Positions 37,169-46,025 of a stretch of DNA of 64,000 nt are shown one piece after another (the first letter of the stretch is position 1; each line of letters starts with the position of its first letter). Location of the stretch: contig JAPPFM010000055.1 of assembly GCA_028821605.1 (NCBI GenBank), positions 62,001-126,000 on the forward strand. The letters are read 5' to 3'. A program made the position numbers and the translations under genes. The notes under the pieces were generated by a model. That model was given only the letters and a program-made list of their open reading frames with translations, had not been told where the DNA came from and did no database searches. The stretch is from Candidatus Poribacteria bacterium. Lineage in GTDB: Bacteria; Poribacteria; WGA-4E; WGA-3G.

Positions 37169-39139
37169 CTAAAATGCACGGATCACCTTAGCAACTAAAC
37201 GTTGTTTGAATTCCAGGGCGTTTGGATCGCCGAGGATGATGAAAAAGTCGGTGCCAGCGTAACCTGAGCGGCGCAGCGCGAAGTAGATATTGGTGCTGTC
37301 TACTTGCCAGATTAAACGACTCCCAAGGCTTAAAGCCGGACTGAAGTCATACGTGAGCGTTAGAATCTGTTGGTAACGACGCTCGAAATGCCACTGGATT
37401 TGGGAGGTCAACCCAGCGGTGAAGCCGTAAGCACGCAGATTCAGATTTCCACTAATGCTATAAAACCGCTCACCTGCCTGTTCACCCCAGTCATAGCTGA
37501 CACTGAAGTTGTTAAAGCGATCCGTGGCACGAGCCCCTAAACTGATGCTGAACAACGAGTCTGAGAATTCTTTAAATTGACCACCGTTCCAGAAAACAGA
37601 AAGCGAGTAGTCATTGTGTGTCAGGAGTTGTGAGGAGAGCCTGATATCGCGGCTGAAGACCTCACCTTGGTATGTGTTCGCAACGTCGGTATGGGCAAAG
37701 AGGGTAAGACTGCGGACAACCCCTTCACGCCACTCGTTTTTGAACATAGTAGTGAGGTTGACACCGCGGTAGCCTGTGAATGGATGATAACCGAGATTGT
37801 TCACGAAATCTGGATCTACAAAAAAGGCTCTTGATGTCGCTTGAATGAGGCGACCGTTGTAACTCAAACCGATGCCCCCTGTTCTTCCATCTGACGCCTC
37901 CGTCCAACTTTGGGTGAGATCACCGAATGCTGAAAATCTTCCGCGTCGCGCGTTACCTGATACAGAACCTACGTTGTTCGACGAATTACCTTGTTTGTGG
38001 TGTGATAGGAACGCAGCACCAATTTTAGATGTCGCAGTAAGGGATTGGGAGGCACTAAGGATAAAGTTTTGGTTGTTTTTATGGTACGTACCTAAGGTGC
38101 CAACTGAGGTATTTTTCCCCAGTTTCCCAAAGAGTTTAAGCCCGCTGTCCATATCCTCTATCCGCCGCGAGTAGAAAAGCTGCCCAACGTTGTAGACATT
38201 ACCACCTTCGGAGAAGAAGGGACGGCGGTCGGGTACGTAGCGTTCACCGTAGGAGAAATCTATACCTTCTACGGCTTGTTCAATGTTGTCAAAATCGGGA
38301 TTGGCTGTGCCGATGAGCCGTAACTGCGGTGTAACCTCATAACGGAGGTCCGCCCCCGCGCGGGCAGTATACGCCTTGTTTGTTGTTTCCTTGTCGCTGT
38401 ATCCACCAACGAGATACGGCAAAACCTTCAACTCCCGTTGTCGCGGTGGAGGCAGGACATCGACCCAGTGTCCATCGTTCTCGCGAAACTCATTCACCCC
38501 CAAATTACACCACCATGAGCGTTCTCCGGTGCGTTGCTGGAACCTGTCAACGTTGATACCCATCCGCATCGGTTCAGTCGTGTCGGGATAATCGAGCATC
38601 TGCCATGGGATCTCCATCTCCACAACCCATCCGTCTTCGACAATCTGTGCTGCGGCTTTCCATAGCCCGATCCATTCGCTTTTTTCGGCGCGTCCAGTGG
38701 CGAGATGCGCGTATTTCGTGCCGAGCGCGTTCGCCATAAAGAAGTTTCTATCGGCAAATTGATGTGTGTGGAACGGATCAAGGCTGAAGGACACCCAATC
38801 TTCACCTTGAAAACGGGTTTGGTCCTTAGTCTGGCGTGCCACAATTTTGTCGGGCATATCATCGTATAAATGAAGTCCGACGTAGATCGCTTTGTCTGTG
38901 TAAACGAGACGACCCACGGATTGGTTCTTCGCCGGTTTTTCGGTGCGTTCGTCTGTAAACCCAGTGGCTTGTGGTGCGTCTTGCCAGCAGGTATCGTCGA
39001 GAACGCCATCAATGGTGGGGGGTTGATCTGTTTTTACTGTGGTTAGGTCTTTTTTTACTGTTGGGTCATTTGAAACAGCCGTTAGTTGAGAGCATATAGT
39101 GAGTGTTAAGACTGTGATTATTAACAAATTTGTTTTCAT
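37169..39139 (-). CDS. Outer-membrane-type protein, CBM9-like plus DUF5916 barrel
   Basis: 656 residues from ATG 39139, which begins a clear signal peptide (NLLIITVLTLTICSQLTAVS). The N-terminal 200 residues have the family-9 carbohydrate-binding fold signature (PPTIDGVLDDTCWQDAP, DKAIYVGLHLYDD, DGWVVEMEIPWQML). The rest is the DUF5916 pattern: PYLVGGYSD, TANPDFDNIEQAVEGIDF, ERYVPDRRPFFSEGG, then alternating beta strands to the final Phe (KVIRAF), typical of an outer-membrane barrel. It implies a Gram-negative envelope and probably takes part in polysaccharide binding or uptake. Confidence 0.85.
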   Translation of the reverse strand: MKTNLLIITVLTLTICSQLTAVSNDPTVKKDLTTVKTDQPPTIDGVLDDTCWQDAPQATGFTDERTEKPAKNQSVGRLVYTDKAIYVGLHLYDDMPDKIVARQTKDQTRFQGEDWVSFSLDPFHTHQFADRNFFMANALGTKYAHLATGRAEKSEWIGLWKAAAQIVEDGWVVEMEIPWQMLDYPDTTEPMRMGINVDRFQQRTGERSWWCNLGVNEFRENDGHWVDVLPPPRQRELKVLPYLVGGYSDKETTNKAYTARAGADLRYEVTPQLRLIGTANPDFDNIEQAVEGIDFSYGERYVPDRRPFFSEGGNVYNVGQLFYSRRIEDMDSGLKLFGKLGKNTSVGTLGTYHKNNQNFILSASQSLTATSKIGAAFLSHHKQGNSSNNVGSVSGNARRGRFSAFGDLTQSWTEASDGRTGGIGLSYNGRLIQATSRAFFVDPDFVNNLGYHPFTGYRGVNLTTMFKNEWREGVVRSLTLFAHTDVANTYQGEVFSRDIRLSSQLLTHNDYSLSVFWNGGQFKEFSDSLFSISLGARATDRFNNFSVSYDWGEQAGERFYSISGNLNLRAYGFTAGLTSQIQWHFERRYQQILTLTYDFSPALSLGSRLIWQVDSTNIYFALRRSGYAGTDFFIILGDPNALEFKQRLVAKVIRAF

Positions 39140-39215
39140 GGGTTTATCAATTGTTCCTTTTTGTATTGTTGTGGAATTTCTATTCAATTTGTTTTCTCCT
39201 ATTTCTGTGGATTTG

Positions 39216-39370
39216 CCTATGTAGAGTCCCTTAAGATTGAAAAGGATAGTGGAGAAACTTAATGAGGTCTCCTAAGTAAATAGCAAGACAAGCCTTGATT
39301 GAATCAGAGCACGAAAACCTGACAAGAGGCTTGTGATAGGTACTACAAATGGGGTGGAGAAAAGTTGCAC
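39216..39370 (-). promoter_or_regulatory. Second promoter-like motif pair (S2 + M3)
   Basis: On the - strand TGCAACTTTTCTCC, then ATTTGTAGTA (39340-39370), and further down ACTATCCTTTTC and GGGACTCTACATAGG (39216-39250), upstream of the DUF5916 gene. Confidence 0.45.
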
Positions 39371-39500
39371 TTTTTTGCTTATGTTTATACTGATGGCGAT
39401 GGATATTTTGGGATTTGTTGCTGTGGTGTGGTACTCACGGGAGACGCACACTCTTTAATGAGATGGTGGTTGTGATTGGGTAAAATAAGTGATGTTCTAA

Positions 39501-39864
39501 TACCTTTTCTATTTGGATGGTTTTCATAGGCAGTCGCCTGATAGGAAAAATTTAGGACTTTTCTTACAAAGCAGCGAAAACGTCTGATCCGCTTTATGAA
39601 CTTAGTGGTGAAAAAACAACAAAACATCAACTACCACAGAAAACCACAGAATTTTCGGATCTGTCAAAATTGACCGCCAACCCAAGCTGTGAAAGGGTTT
39701 GGAAGCGATTTTGAAAAATTTCATGACGGTTAAATCTGTCAAAATTCTGTGGTGAATTGACAGGTTATAGTGTTCTTATATGTGAATTATAGATATACTA
39801 TAAGTTAACTTTCATAATGCTTATAGATATGAAAGTTATTCAATTAGATATGGTATAACAATAT
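39501..39864 (-). repeat. Long dispersed repeat R2, copy 2
   Basis: Reverse-complement relative of 20670-21103, missing an internal 60-70 bases. The two copies face each other across about 18 kb. A small open frame over it (39385-39630, -) shares only a short peptide with the frame in copy 1. Confidence 0.8.
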
Positions 39865-39878
39865 TGGGTAGAGGTTCG

Positions 39879-40202
39879 GTGCGGTTGGGAAACCGCACCA
39901 TAGGTGTCAATTTAGGGATTTTCCACGACTTTTTAGAATAGTTATTATAAACATGCCGCCCTTACAAGGCTTGGGAGACGGGGGCGGCGTATTTCTATAA
40001 ACATGCCGCCCTTACAGGGCTGAACTGTTTTTTAGATGCATTTCTATAAACATGCCGTCGCTACGCGACTGAAGAGGGTTTCTGACGTGTCCAAAGCTTA
40101 TGGCTAAAACCCGGCGCAGTTGGAAACAGCGCCTACCGGATCTGGGTCTGCGATGGTTATTTTTTCTAAAATTGATGCCTATGGTGCGGTTGGGAAACCG
40201 CG
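39879..40202 (+). repeat. Composite dispersed repeat R1, copy B
   Basis: Ends: GTGCGGTTGGGAAACCGCAC then CATAGGTGTCAATTTAGG at left; AAATTGATGCCTATGGTGCG then GTTGGGAAACCGC at right, an inverted pair with end hairpins. Inside are three ATAAACATGCCG(C/T)C words with palindromic CCCTTACAGGGC-type cores, then GAGGGTTTCTGACGTGTCC and ACCCGGCGCAGTTGGAAAC. Confidence 0.75.
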
Positions 40203-40320
40203 AAGAAATTCGCAGAAATACCCAAGCAAAAACACCCTTATCAAAAACCCTACCGAGTCGGGATGGACGGTGTAGTTAATGTGGTATAAATCTCCTGTAA
40301 GGACATTTAGCAAAATTTCC

Positions 40321-42537
40321 TTATACCGATTCTGGGAAATGCTCATCAAACCAAGCAAGCACGCGCTGCCAATAGTCAAAGACATTTGGGTAACGCCATG
40401 ATGTAACTTGGGCATGTCCTTCGCCCTCATATCGCGCTAAAACGGCTTTTTTCCCAAGTCTACGCAAACCCGAAAACATTTCCCCTGCCTGTGGAACAGC
40501 AGGAACATCTAAAGCACCAACAACCAACAATAGAGGCGTTTCCACCTTATCAAGGAAAAAGATCGGTGAGTTTTCAATATATCGGTCCCGGAATTTCCAA
40601 AGCGATCCTCCCATTTTGGCTTGTCCACTTTCTGTCCAATGAATCCACATGCTATCTCCCTCTTCTGTCAAATGTCCGTAGGAACTAATTAAGTTCCCAC
40701 GTCCGGCACTGCTGACAGCTGCGGCAAACCGCGGTGTTTGTGTAATTAGGGCGTTGACGCAGTAACCTCCATAACTATGCCCCATTATTCCTAAACGGTT
40801 GGGATCGGCAATTCCCATGTCAATTAGCGTATCTATACCAGAGAGCACCATCTCTGCCAATTCTTGGACAGGCGCGTTGGTTTCCATCGGTGTATCAGGA
40901 AGGAAGACAGCGTAACCTTGATTCGTCAGCAGAAAATTGCCTCCATGGTGATCTGTGCCGAAATCGTTAAATTGATATGAGAGAAATTTACCGCCATAGA
41001 CCTGCGTAATTAATGGATAGCGTTTACCCTCTACGTAGTTTGGTGGGAGTAGCAAGGCACCTCTGAGATTCTTGCCAGAGGGTGTCTGCCAAGTGACGAT
41101 CTGTGAAGTACCAAGCGGCTCTGTTTCAATGTTTGGATTCAGTTGAGTGAGTTGCCGTGGATTTTGAAAGTTGGCATCCGCTACCCACACATCGGGCGGA
41201 TGACGGACATCCTCAATACTGTAGAAAATGTTTCCCGTTTGCGGTGCAACATCCATGTTTCTACCCATAGGATTGTAATTACGCTTTTCTTCAACCAACT
41301 GTGTAATTTCGTGCGTTTTCAGGTTGACGCGATGCAAACCGGACTGAGCATTTTTAAAGTGTACTGTATGAATGTATATCACTTCAGCGTTGTCCGGTGC
41401 CCAGACGGTGTCTGCTTGGGCACAACGAACAATCCGGACAACATGACGGTCAAATCCATCTGTCAGTTTCTCAACAGTTTTATCGGCGACAGAGATTCGC
41501 CAAAGATCGCCTCGCGCAACCCAGAATAGGTGTTTGCTATCAGAACTCCATAAAGGCGATAAAGGGGGATGCGACCCATTTGTCAGTTCAATGTCGGTGT
41601 CTTGAGTGAGATTCAGTTGGCTACCGTCAGTTGTCGAAATAAGGAAAAGTTCATCTTTTGCCTCTTTGTTTTCTGTCATGTACGCAATGTAGCGTCCATT
41701 TGGTGACCAAGTGAACGAAAGTCCCCAACTAAATTTAAGCGAGTCAGCAAGTAATTTCGGGGGTCCACCATTCAGCGGCGAAAGATAGAGGTCGTAAAAT
41801 AGTTGCGAGTTACTTTCTATTCCTTGAAAACTCATAAACGCCGCGGCACTTCCATCTGGGGCAACGCGAATACCGGATGGATAGAAGCCGTGCGCTAACG
41901 TTTGGACTTCCCCTGTGGCAACCGTGATTATGCCAATGTCTGCGCGATACCTTGCATCAAACCATGCAGTTCGCCGCGGTCGGAATGCATTTTCCGATTG
42001 TCCAGCAATCGGACTCTCAAAGACTGACACTGATGCCTTTTCTTGGTCTGGCGGTGGTTCTTCGCCTGTCTCTGTTTCTGCGTGCAGCCTAACGATAATA
42101 CGCGTTCCATCAGGGGTCCAGAGCGGTGGGGGTGTGAACGCCAAAAAAGGTCGAATCATGACATCACTCGCGAGTTGTGGTTCATCTTCGCCGACTTCCC
42201 ATATCCACAGTTGGGCTGTTTCGTGCTTATCCGAATAAAAAGCCAATCTTTTTCCATCTGGTGACCAAGCAGGGCAGTAACTTGTTCCCCAGTTCGGTGT
42301 GAGATTCCGAGATTCGCCACTTTGAACATTGACAAGCCAAATTTCACTGCCTTCCTGTAAGTCAAGTAAGCCTGTTGGAATATAACCATCGATTCCAGTT
42401 CCTACGCGTTTTCTGGAATAATTTTGAACGGCAACAGCAAGTCGTGTCCCATCTGGGGAAGCAGCAATTGGATCAAATAGCGTGAGGAGTTCTATCGACA
42501 GAATGTCTTCAATACTTCTTAACATTTCGGTGTGCAT
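40321..42537 (-). CDS. S9 family (prolyl oligopeptidase) peptidase, cytosolic
   Basis: 738 residues, no signal peptide, unlike the paralogue at 33305. A propeller of PD40/WD40-like units (PAWSPDGKRLAFYSDK, FTWSPNGRYIAYMTE) precedes the hydrolase domain with Ser in GHSYGGYCVN, Asp in VVGALDVPAV and His in EGEGHAQV. Role: oligopeptide or acyl-peptide hydrolysis. AAGGCG lies before the ATG; Met5 is an alternative start. The genes either side are separated by long repeat regions, so it is probably monocistronic. Confidence 0.92.
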   Translation of the reverse strand: MHTEMLRSIEDILSIELLTLFDPIAASPDGTRLAVAVQNYSRKRVGTGIDGYIPTGLLDLQEGSEIWLVNVQSGESRNLTPNWGTSYCPAWSPDGKRLAFYSDKHETAQLWIWEVGEDEPQLASDVMIRPFLAFTPPPLWTPDGTRIIVRLHAETETGEEPPPDQEKASVSVFESPIAGQSENAFRPRRTAWFDARYRADIGIITVATGEVQTLAHGFYPSGIRVAPDGSAAAFMSFQGIESNSQLFYDLYLSPLNGGPPKLLADSLKFSWGLSFTWSPNGRYIAYMTENKEAKDELFLISTTDGSQLNLTQDTDIELTNGSHPPLSPLWSSDSKHLFWVARGDLWRISVADKTVEKLTDGFDRHVVRIVRCAQADTVWAPDNAEVIYIHTVHFKNAQSGLHRVNLKTHEITQLVEEKRNYNPMGRNMDVAPQTGNIFYSIEDVRHPPDVWVADANFQNPRQLTQLNPNIETEPLGTSQIVTWQTPSGKNLRGALLLPPNYVEGKRYPLITQVYGGKFLSYQFNDFGTDHHGGNFLLTNQGYAVFLPDTPMETNAPVQELAEMVLSGIDTLIDMGIADPNRLGIMGHSYGGYCVNALITQTPRFAAAVSSAGRGNLISSYGHLTEEGDSMWIHWTESGQAKMGGSLWKFRDRYIENSPIFFLDKVETPLLLVVGALDVPAVPQAGEMFSGLRRLGKKAVLARYEGEGHAQVTSWRYPNVFDYWQRVLAWFDEHFPESV

Positions 42538-43099
42538 TATTTCGCCTTTCCTAATTCTTATGTTCTATTCTAAACTTTGGGCAATTTTTCAAAGTTTTTC
42601 ATGTGATAGGTTTCTATACAGGATTTCCGCCCCTACGGGGATAAAAGGATAGCAGAGGTTCTTCGTGTATGGATGATATCCAGTGCGGTTAGGAAACCGG
42701 ACCATAGGTGTTAATTTAGAGATTTTTCGCGACAATTTTGGTAGCAAAGGTTTACAAATGCCGCCCTTACAGGGCTTAGATCTTTTTTCGTCACACGCTG
42801 CTATAGACATGCCGTCCCTACGGGACTAAAGAGAGTTTCTGGCGTTTTCAAAGTTTCTGGCTAAAACCCGGCGCAGTTAGAAACAGCACCTACCGGGCCT
42901 GGGAATCAATGCCACCATTTTTCTAAAATTGACACCTATGGTGTGATTAGGAAATCGTGAAGAAACACGCAGAAACACCCAAGCAATCCGCAGAAATACC
43001 CAAGCAAAAACACACCAAGCAAAAACCCTACCGGGCCTGGGGCTCGGATTTTGCTATAAAAAGAAGTGAGAAGGTGTTTTCTGGTACTGCCTGAGAGCG
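42538..43099. other. Repeat-rich intergenic region
   Basis: No gene supported. It consists of R1 copy C (42683-42958) and, directly after it, a block with three CACCCAAGCAA/ACCCAAGCAAAAACAC words (42959-43035). Confidence 0.6.
42683..42958 (+). repeat. Composite dispersed repeat R1, copy C
   Basis: Left end GTGCGGTTAGGAAACC then GGACCATAGGTGTTAATTTAG; right end AAAATTGACACCTATGGTG. Internal ATGCCGCCCTTACAGGGCTT and ATGCCGTCCCTACGGGACTA palindromes and ACCCGGCGCAGTTAGAAACA. Confidence 0.75.
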
Positions 43100-44329
43100 T
43101 TAGGTAGCTCCAGACAGGGTGCTGGCATGGAAATCTGAGATGCTTTTTTCAACACTGCGGCACAGCATTTCATCGCTGAGATGGAATGCCTCACGTATTG
43201 TGATTGCCAGTTTCTGCTTCTTCTCTATTGAATCAAGCAATTGTTGGTTCCATACCACCACAACAGAATCAGCATTTCTCTGAAGTTCTTGTAAGCCTTG
43301 TTCTGCTTTTTTACCGCGACGTTGACCTTCAAAATTAAACGGTTGTGCCACAACGCCTACGGCTAAAGCACCCTGTTCTCGAGCGAGGGAAGCAATCAGC
43401 GGCGAAGCACCCGCGCCTGTTCCACCCGCCATACCGGCTATGATAAAAACAATATCCGCATCTGCTACGAGGCTGTGGAGTTTTTCCCTGTCTTCCTCAG
43501 CTGCCTTTCTACCTATCTCTGGGTTCGCGCCACAACCCAGCCCTTGGGTGGTGTTAGCACCGATCTGCACCGGTGTTGCTTCATGGTGTTTGTCGAGTGC
43601 TTCCTTGTCTGTATTCACAGCGTAAAATTCGATGTCCGTCAAACCGTCTTCAATCATTCGTTTGACGGCGTTGCCGCCCGCGCTACCGACCCCAATAACC
43701 TTGATTCTGGGTTGGATGTGTTTGGATTTTTCCTGTTTAGATGACATGGTTCTCCCTCTTTCAAGTTCGACATCGAACTCCTTGCGGAGAAGTTCGCGTG
43801 TCTGTCTTAATTTGGTCTTGATTGTGCCTATCGCTAATCCGAGTTCAGCATGGATCTCGTTGACACTCCACAATTCCAGATAGTATAGGACCGCAACGCG
43901 GCGTACTTTATCTGGCAGGTGATGCACTGCTTCTCTCACAGCATCGTGGAGTTCTGTTTCCCAGAAACGCGCAACCGCGTCCCGATCGATCTGATCGGTT
44001 AAATCAGCGTAACTATACGGCATCTCGTCTGTTGAATGATGCAGTGAAGCGTAGTACCGCTTGCAAGCGTTGTAAGCAATGCGGTGCAGCCATCCACCGA
44101 AACTCTCAACACTCCGCAGTCCGTTGATATTTTCCCAGACAGATTTCCAGACATCCATGAGAATTTCTTCAGCATCGCGGCGTTGTCTCGAATTGGCGAT
44201 AATCACTTTCCAGATGCGTGGACTATAACGCGACATCAGTTCTGTAAATGCTGACTCATTCCCCATTTGTACAAGTTGAATGAGTTCTTCATCTTTCAAA
44301 GTGGTGTGCATTGATATATCTGATCGCAT
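43100..44329 (-). CDS. ECF sigma factor fused to an FtsZ-type GTPase domain
   Basis: A 409-residue single reading frame. Residues about 20-190 are an ECF sigma factor: region 2 (AEEILMDVWKSVWENI, FGGWLHRIAYNACKRYY) and region 4 (RRVAVLYYLELWSVNEIHAELGLAIGTIKTKLRQTRELL). Residues 195-409 match the GTP-binding half of FtsZ: IKVIGVGSAGGNAVKRM, EFYAVNTDKEAL, GLGCGANPEIGRKAAEE, tubulin signature AGGTGAGASP (normally GGGTGTGAAP) and VVAQPFNFEGQRR. It stops before the T7 loop (N-x-D-x-x-D) and the C-terminal domain, so it may bind GTP but should not complete a hydrolytic interface. A GAGGGAG and ATG at 43747 mark the junction. GAGGA precedes ATG 44329. Confidence 0.9.
   Translation of the reverse strand: MRSDISMHTTLKDEELIQLVQMGNESAFTELMSRYSPRIWKVIIANSRQRRDAEEILMDVWKSVWENINGLRSVESFGGWLHRIAYNACKRYYASLHHSTDEMPYSYADLTDQIDRDAVARFWETELHDAVREAVHHLPDKVRRVAVLYYLELWSVNEIHAELGLAIGTIKTKLRQTRELLRKEFDVELERGRTMSSKQEKSKHIQPRIKVIGVGSAGGNAVKRMIEDGLTDIEFYAVNTDKEALDKHHEATPVQIGANTTQGLGCGANPEIGRKAAEEDREKLHSLVADADIVFIIAGMAGGTGAGASPLIASLAREQGALAVGVVAQPFNFEGQRRGKKAEQGLQELQRNADSVVVVWNQQLLDSIEKKQKLAITIREAFHLSDEMLCRSVEKSISDFHASTLSGAT
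43745..43762 (-). promoter_or_regulatory. Internal Shine-Dalgarno and ATG at sigma/FtsZ junction
   Basis: On the - strand AAAGAGGGAGAACCATG: strong ribosome site before in-frame ATG 43747 (residue 195). It would give a free 215-residue FtsZ-like domain. Confidence 0.6.
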
Positions 44330-44350
44330 AGATAGTCCTCAATTAGATTT

Positions 44351-44393
44351 TAACTTAAAGAGTAGGCTTTTTCGGGGGGCGGTTTAAAAAACT
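44351..44393 (-). promoter_or_regulatory. Putative regulatory motif shared with 50101-50139
   Basis: On the - strand GTTTTTTAAACC, a G/C-rich spacer, then GAAAAAGCCTACTCTTTAAG. The block at 50101-50139 repeats the outer words (CTTTTTTACCC and GAAAAAGCCC, TTCTTTAGG). The downstream gene here is ECF-FtsZ. Confidence 0.4.
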
Positions 44394-44421
44394 GATTTTT
44401 CGCTGTGCCTTTTGCTATGGC

Positions 44422-45867
44422 TTATATCTCTGAACGGAGGAAGACGAGGAAGGCACCTGAAAGAAATATACCGAGTAGTAAAATGAGCAACAGTATATCC
44501 ATTATAGCCGAATTGAGTGTATCTTGAAAAGTTAGTTTATCTTCAAACATCGGGATAGCCTCTGGTGAGACAGGCTTTTCTGACATGCCTTTCGGGATGC
44601 CGATGAAGTGAAGGCTTTCTGGATCTGCTCTATCCATTTCAACGATAAAGTCTCGGAACTGACGGATATGAAGATGGCAATTTTCTAAGAACTGCAAATG
44701 GCGATTAAAGCCTGTACCTGCCATGGATTCAAGCGCGTATTGGACAATCGCTGCAGGGGAGCACCGGGTTATTCGTCTTGCGTGTAGGACTTGCGCGCTT
44801 TGTGCAGCGAGATGCTGGCGGCTCAGCCGTTCCCGCGTCTCCATGTCTTTGCTAACGAACTCGCGCTGGATCTCTAATTCTGAAGTGTCTACCTCTGCAA
44901 CTTCTTCCTGAGAGGTGCCTGCTGATTGACGGCGTTCTTTTAAAGTTTCCCTTTTATTGAGGAAATCGCTTAAAATTTGGTCGAAGGCGGTACCTTTTGC
45001 CATCCGAAATTGATGGTGTGTTTGGACAGAGGGCATCCATTTTGTTGAGAGAGTGCCGAGGGTTGAGGGCATAAACACTACAACGGTCACCCAAATTAGC
45101 AATAGGACAACGAGACTTAACCGACTTTCTCGGGTCATCGCGGAGACGATAAGTCCAACGGCGATGAAGATGCCAGCATAGCAAGAAGCGATGAGGACGA
45201 TGAGCCCTACACGTCCCCAGTCTGTCCCACTGAGCTGCGTCCAACTCTCGGTGGAAATGATGGCGAGATTGAACAATACGGCAAAATAGAAAGGGATGAG
45301 GACTGCGGTCAGCGAGCCAAGGAATTTGCCGACTAACAAAGCAGGACGCGAGATCGGATTTGCGAGACACAGCCGTAGCGTCCCTCGTTCTCTTTCCCCT
45401 GAGAGGGCATCAAAGGTAAACAGGAGCGGAATGAAGGAGAGCAGATAGGTGATAATAAAGACCCAATCAATCACCACTGCGGTCGGGCGGTGATTGCTGA
45501 TCGCATCCATATTCAGACGTGGAACGCCCATTGCCCAAATGTAGGACAGTCCGTATAATCGCCAGAAACCACCACTTACGCTTTCGCTTGGCAGAAGCGC
45601 ATCCCCTCCATCGGCAATGAAGGTGAGGGCAGAGGGACGTTTGTATAGTTTACCTGGACCCTTTTGCAGCAGCGCATACAATTGTGTGCGGGATTTCAAC
45701 TCGGTGTGGGAGGCACTAACGTTCTCAGAATATTTCCGAACGCGTTCAGGATGTGTCTGAAGATGCACAACGGCGTTGGTAACCATTAGTGCTACGAGGA
45801 TGAGCGTGGTTAAGGCGAAGCGGAGACTCGTGAGATGATCCAAAAGTTCACGTGTAACAATAATCAT
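44422..45867 (-). CDS. ABC-2 type permease, A type (copy 2)
   Basis: A 481-residue paralogue of 28160 and 55924. N-terminal helix LRFALTTLILVALMVTNAVV, GERERGTLRLCLANPISRPA between helices, EMDRADPESLHFIG and KGMSEKPVSPEAIPMFED, C-terminal helix ending FLRSEI. The extracytoplasmic loops are the most variable part. Its stop lies 93 bases before the ECF-FtsZ start, and its B partner ends 158 bases upstream across an SR repeat unit. No ATPase subunit adjacent. Confidence 0.85.
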   Translation of the reverse strand: MIIVTRELLDHLTSLRFALTTLILVALMVTNAVVHLQTHPERVRKYSENVSASHTELKSRTQLYALLQKGPGKLYKRPSALTFIADGGDALLPSESVSGGFWRLYGLSYIWAMGVPRLNMDAISNHRPTAVVIDWVFIITYLLSFIPLLFTFDALSGERERGTLRLCLANPISRPALLVGKFLGSLTAVLIPFYFAVLFNLAIISTESWTQLSGTDWGRVGLIVLIASCYAGIFIAVGLIVSAMTRESRLSLVVLLLIWVTVVVFMPSTLGTLSTKWMPSVQTHHQFRMAKGTAFDQILSDFLNKRETLKERRQSAGTSQEEVAEVDTSELEIQREFVSKDMETRERLSRQHLAAQSAQVLHARRITRCSPAAIVQYALESMAGTGFNRHLQFLENCHLHIRQFRDFIVEMDRADPESLHFIGIPKGMSEKPVSPEAIPMFEDKLTFQDTLNSAIMDILLLILLLGIFLSGAFLVFLRSEI

Positions 45868-45871
45868 TTTA

Positions 45872-46022
45872 TTAGTTCTCGGTTCTCAGTTTTCAGTTAA
45901 GAAGTCATCCGTTAATTTTTCAGCTATCAGTCATCGGTTATCCGTTAAAAGAGAGTTTGACTTAATCAAAACATCTCTTAACTGATGACTCTCACTGCGA
46001 GGCAAACCGATAACTGACAACC
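45872..46022. repeat. Intergenic inverted-repeat unit (family SR, copy 6)
   Basis: The arms AGTTCTCGGTTCTCAGTTTT and CAAACCGATAACTGACAACC with AGTCATCGGTTATCCGTTAA and CTCTTAACTGATGACTCTCA inside. It separates permease B from permease A in copy 2. Confidence 0.65.
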
Positions 46023-46025
46023 ATT

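Larger units (their letters stand above)
39140..40320. other. Long non-coding region with repeats R2 and R1
   Basis: No gene supported in about 1.2 kb. It contains the motif pair at 39216-39370, R2 copy 2, R1 copy B (39879-40202) and a GCAGAAATACCCAAGCAAAA block (about 40210-40235). Confidence 0.6.

Noticed and set aside
39950-40080. CRISPR-like series of similar words
   Set aside because: Spacing is irregular, the units are palindromic and the same words recur singly elsewhere; no cas genes are present.
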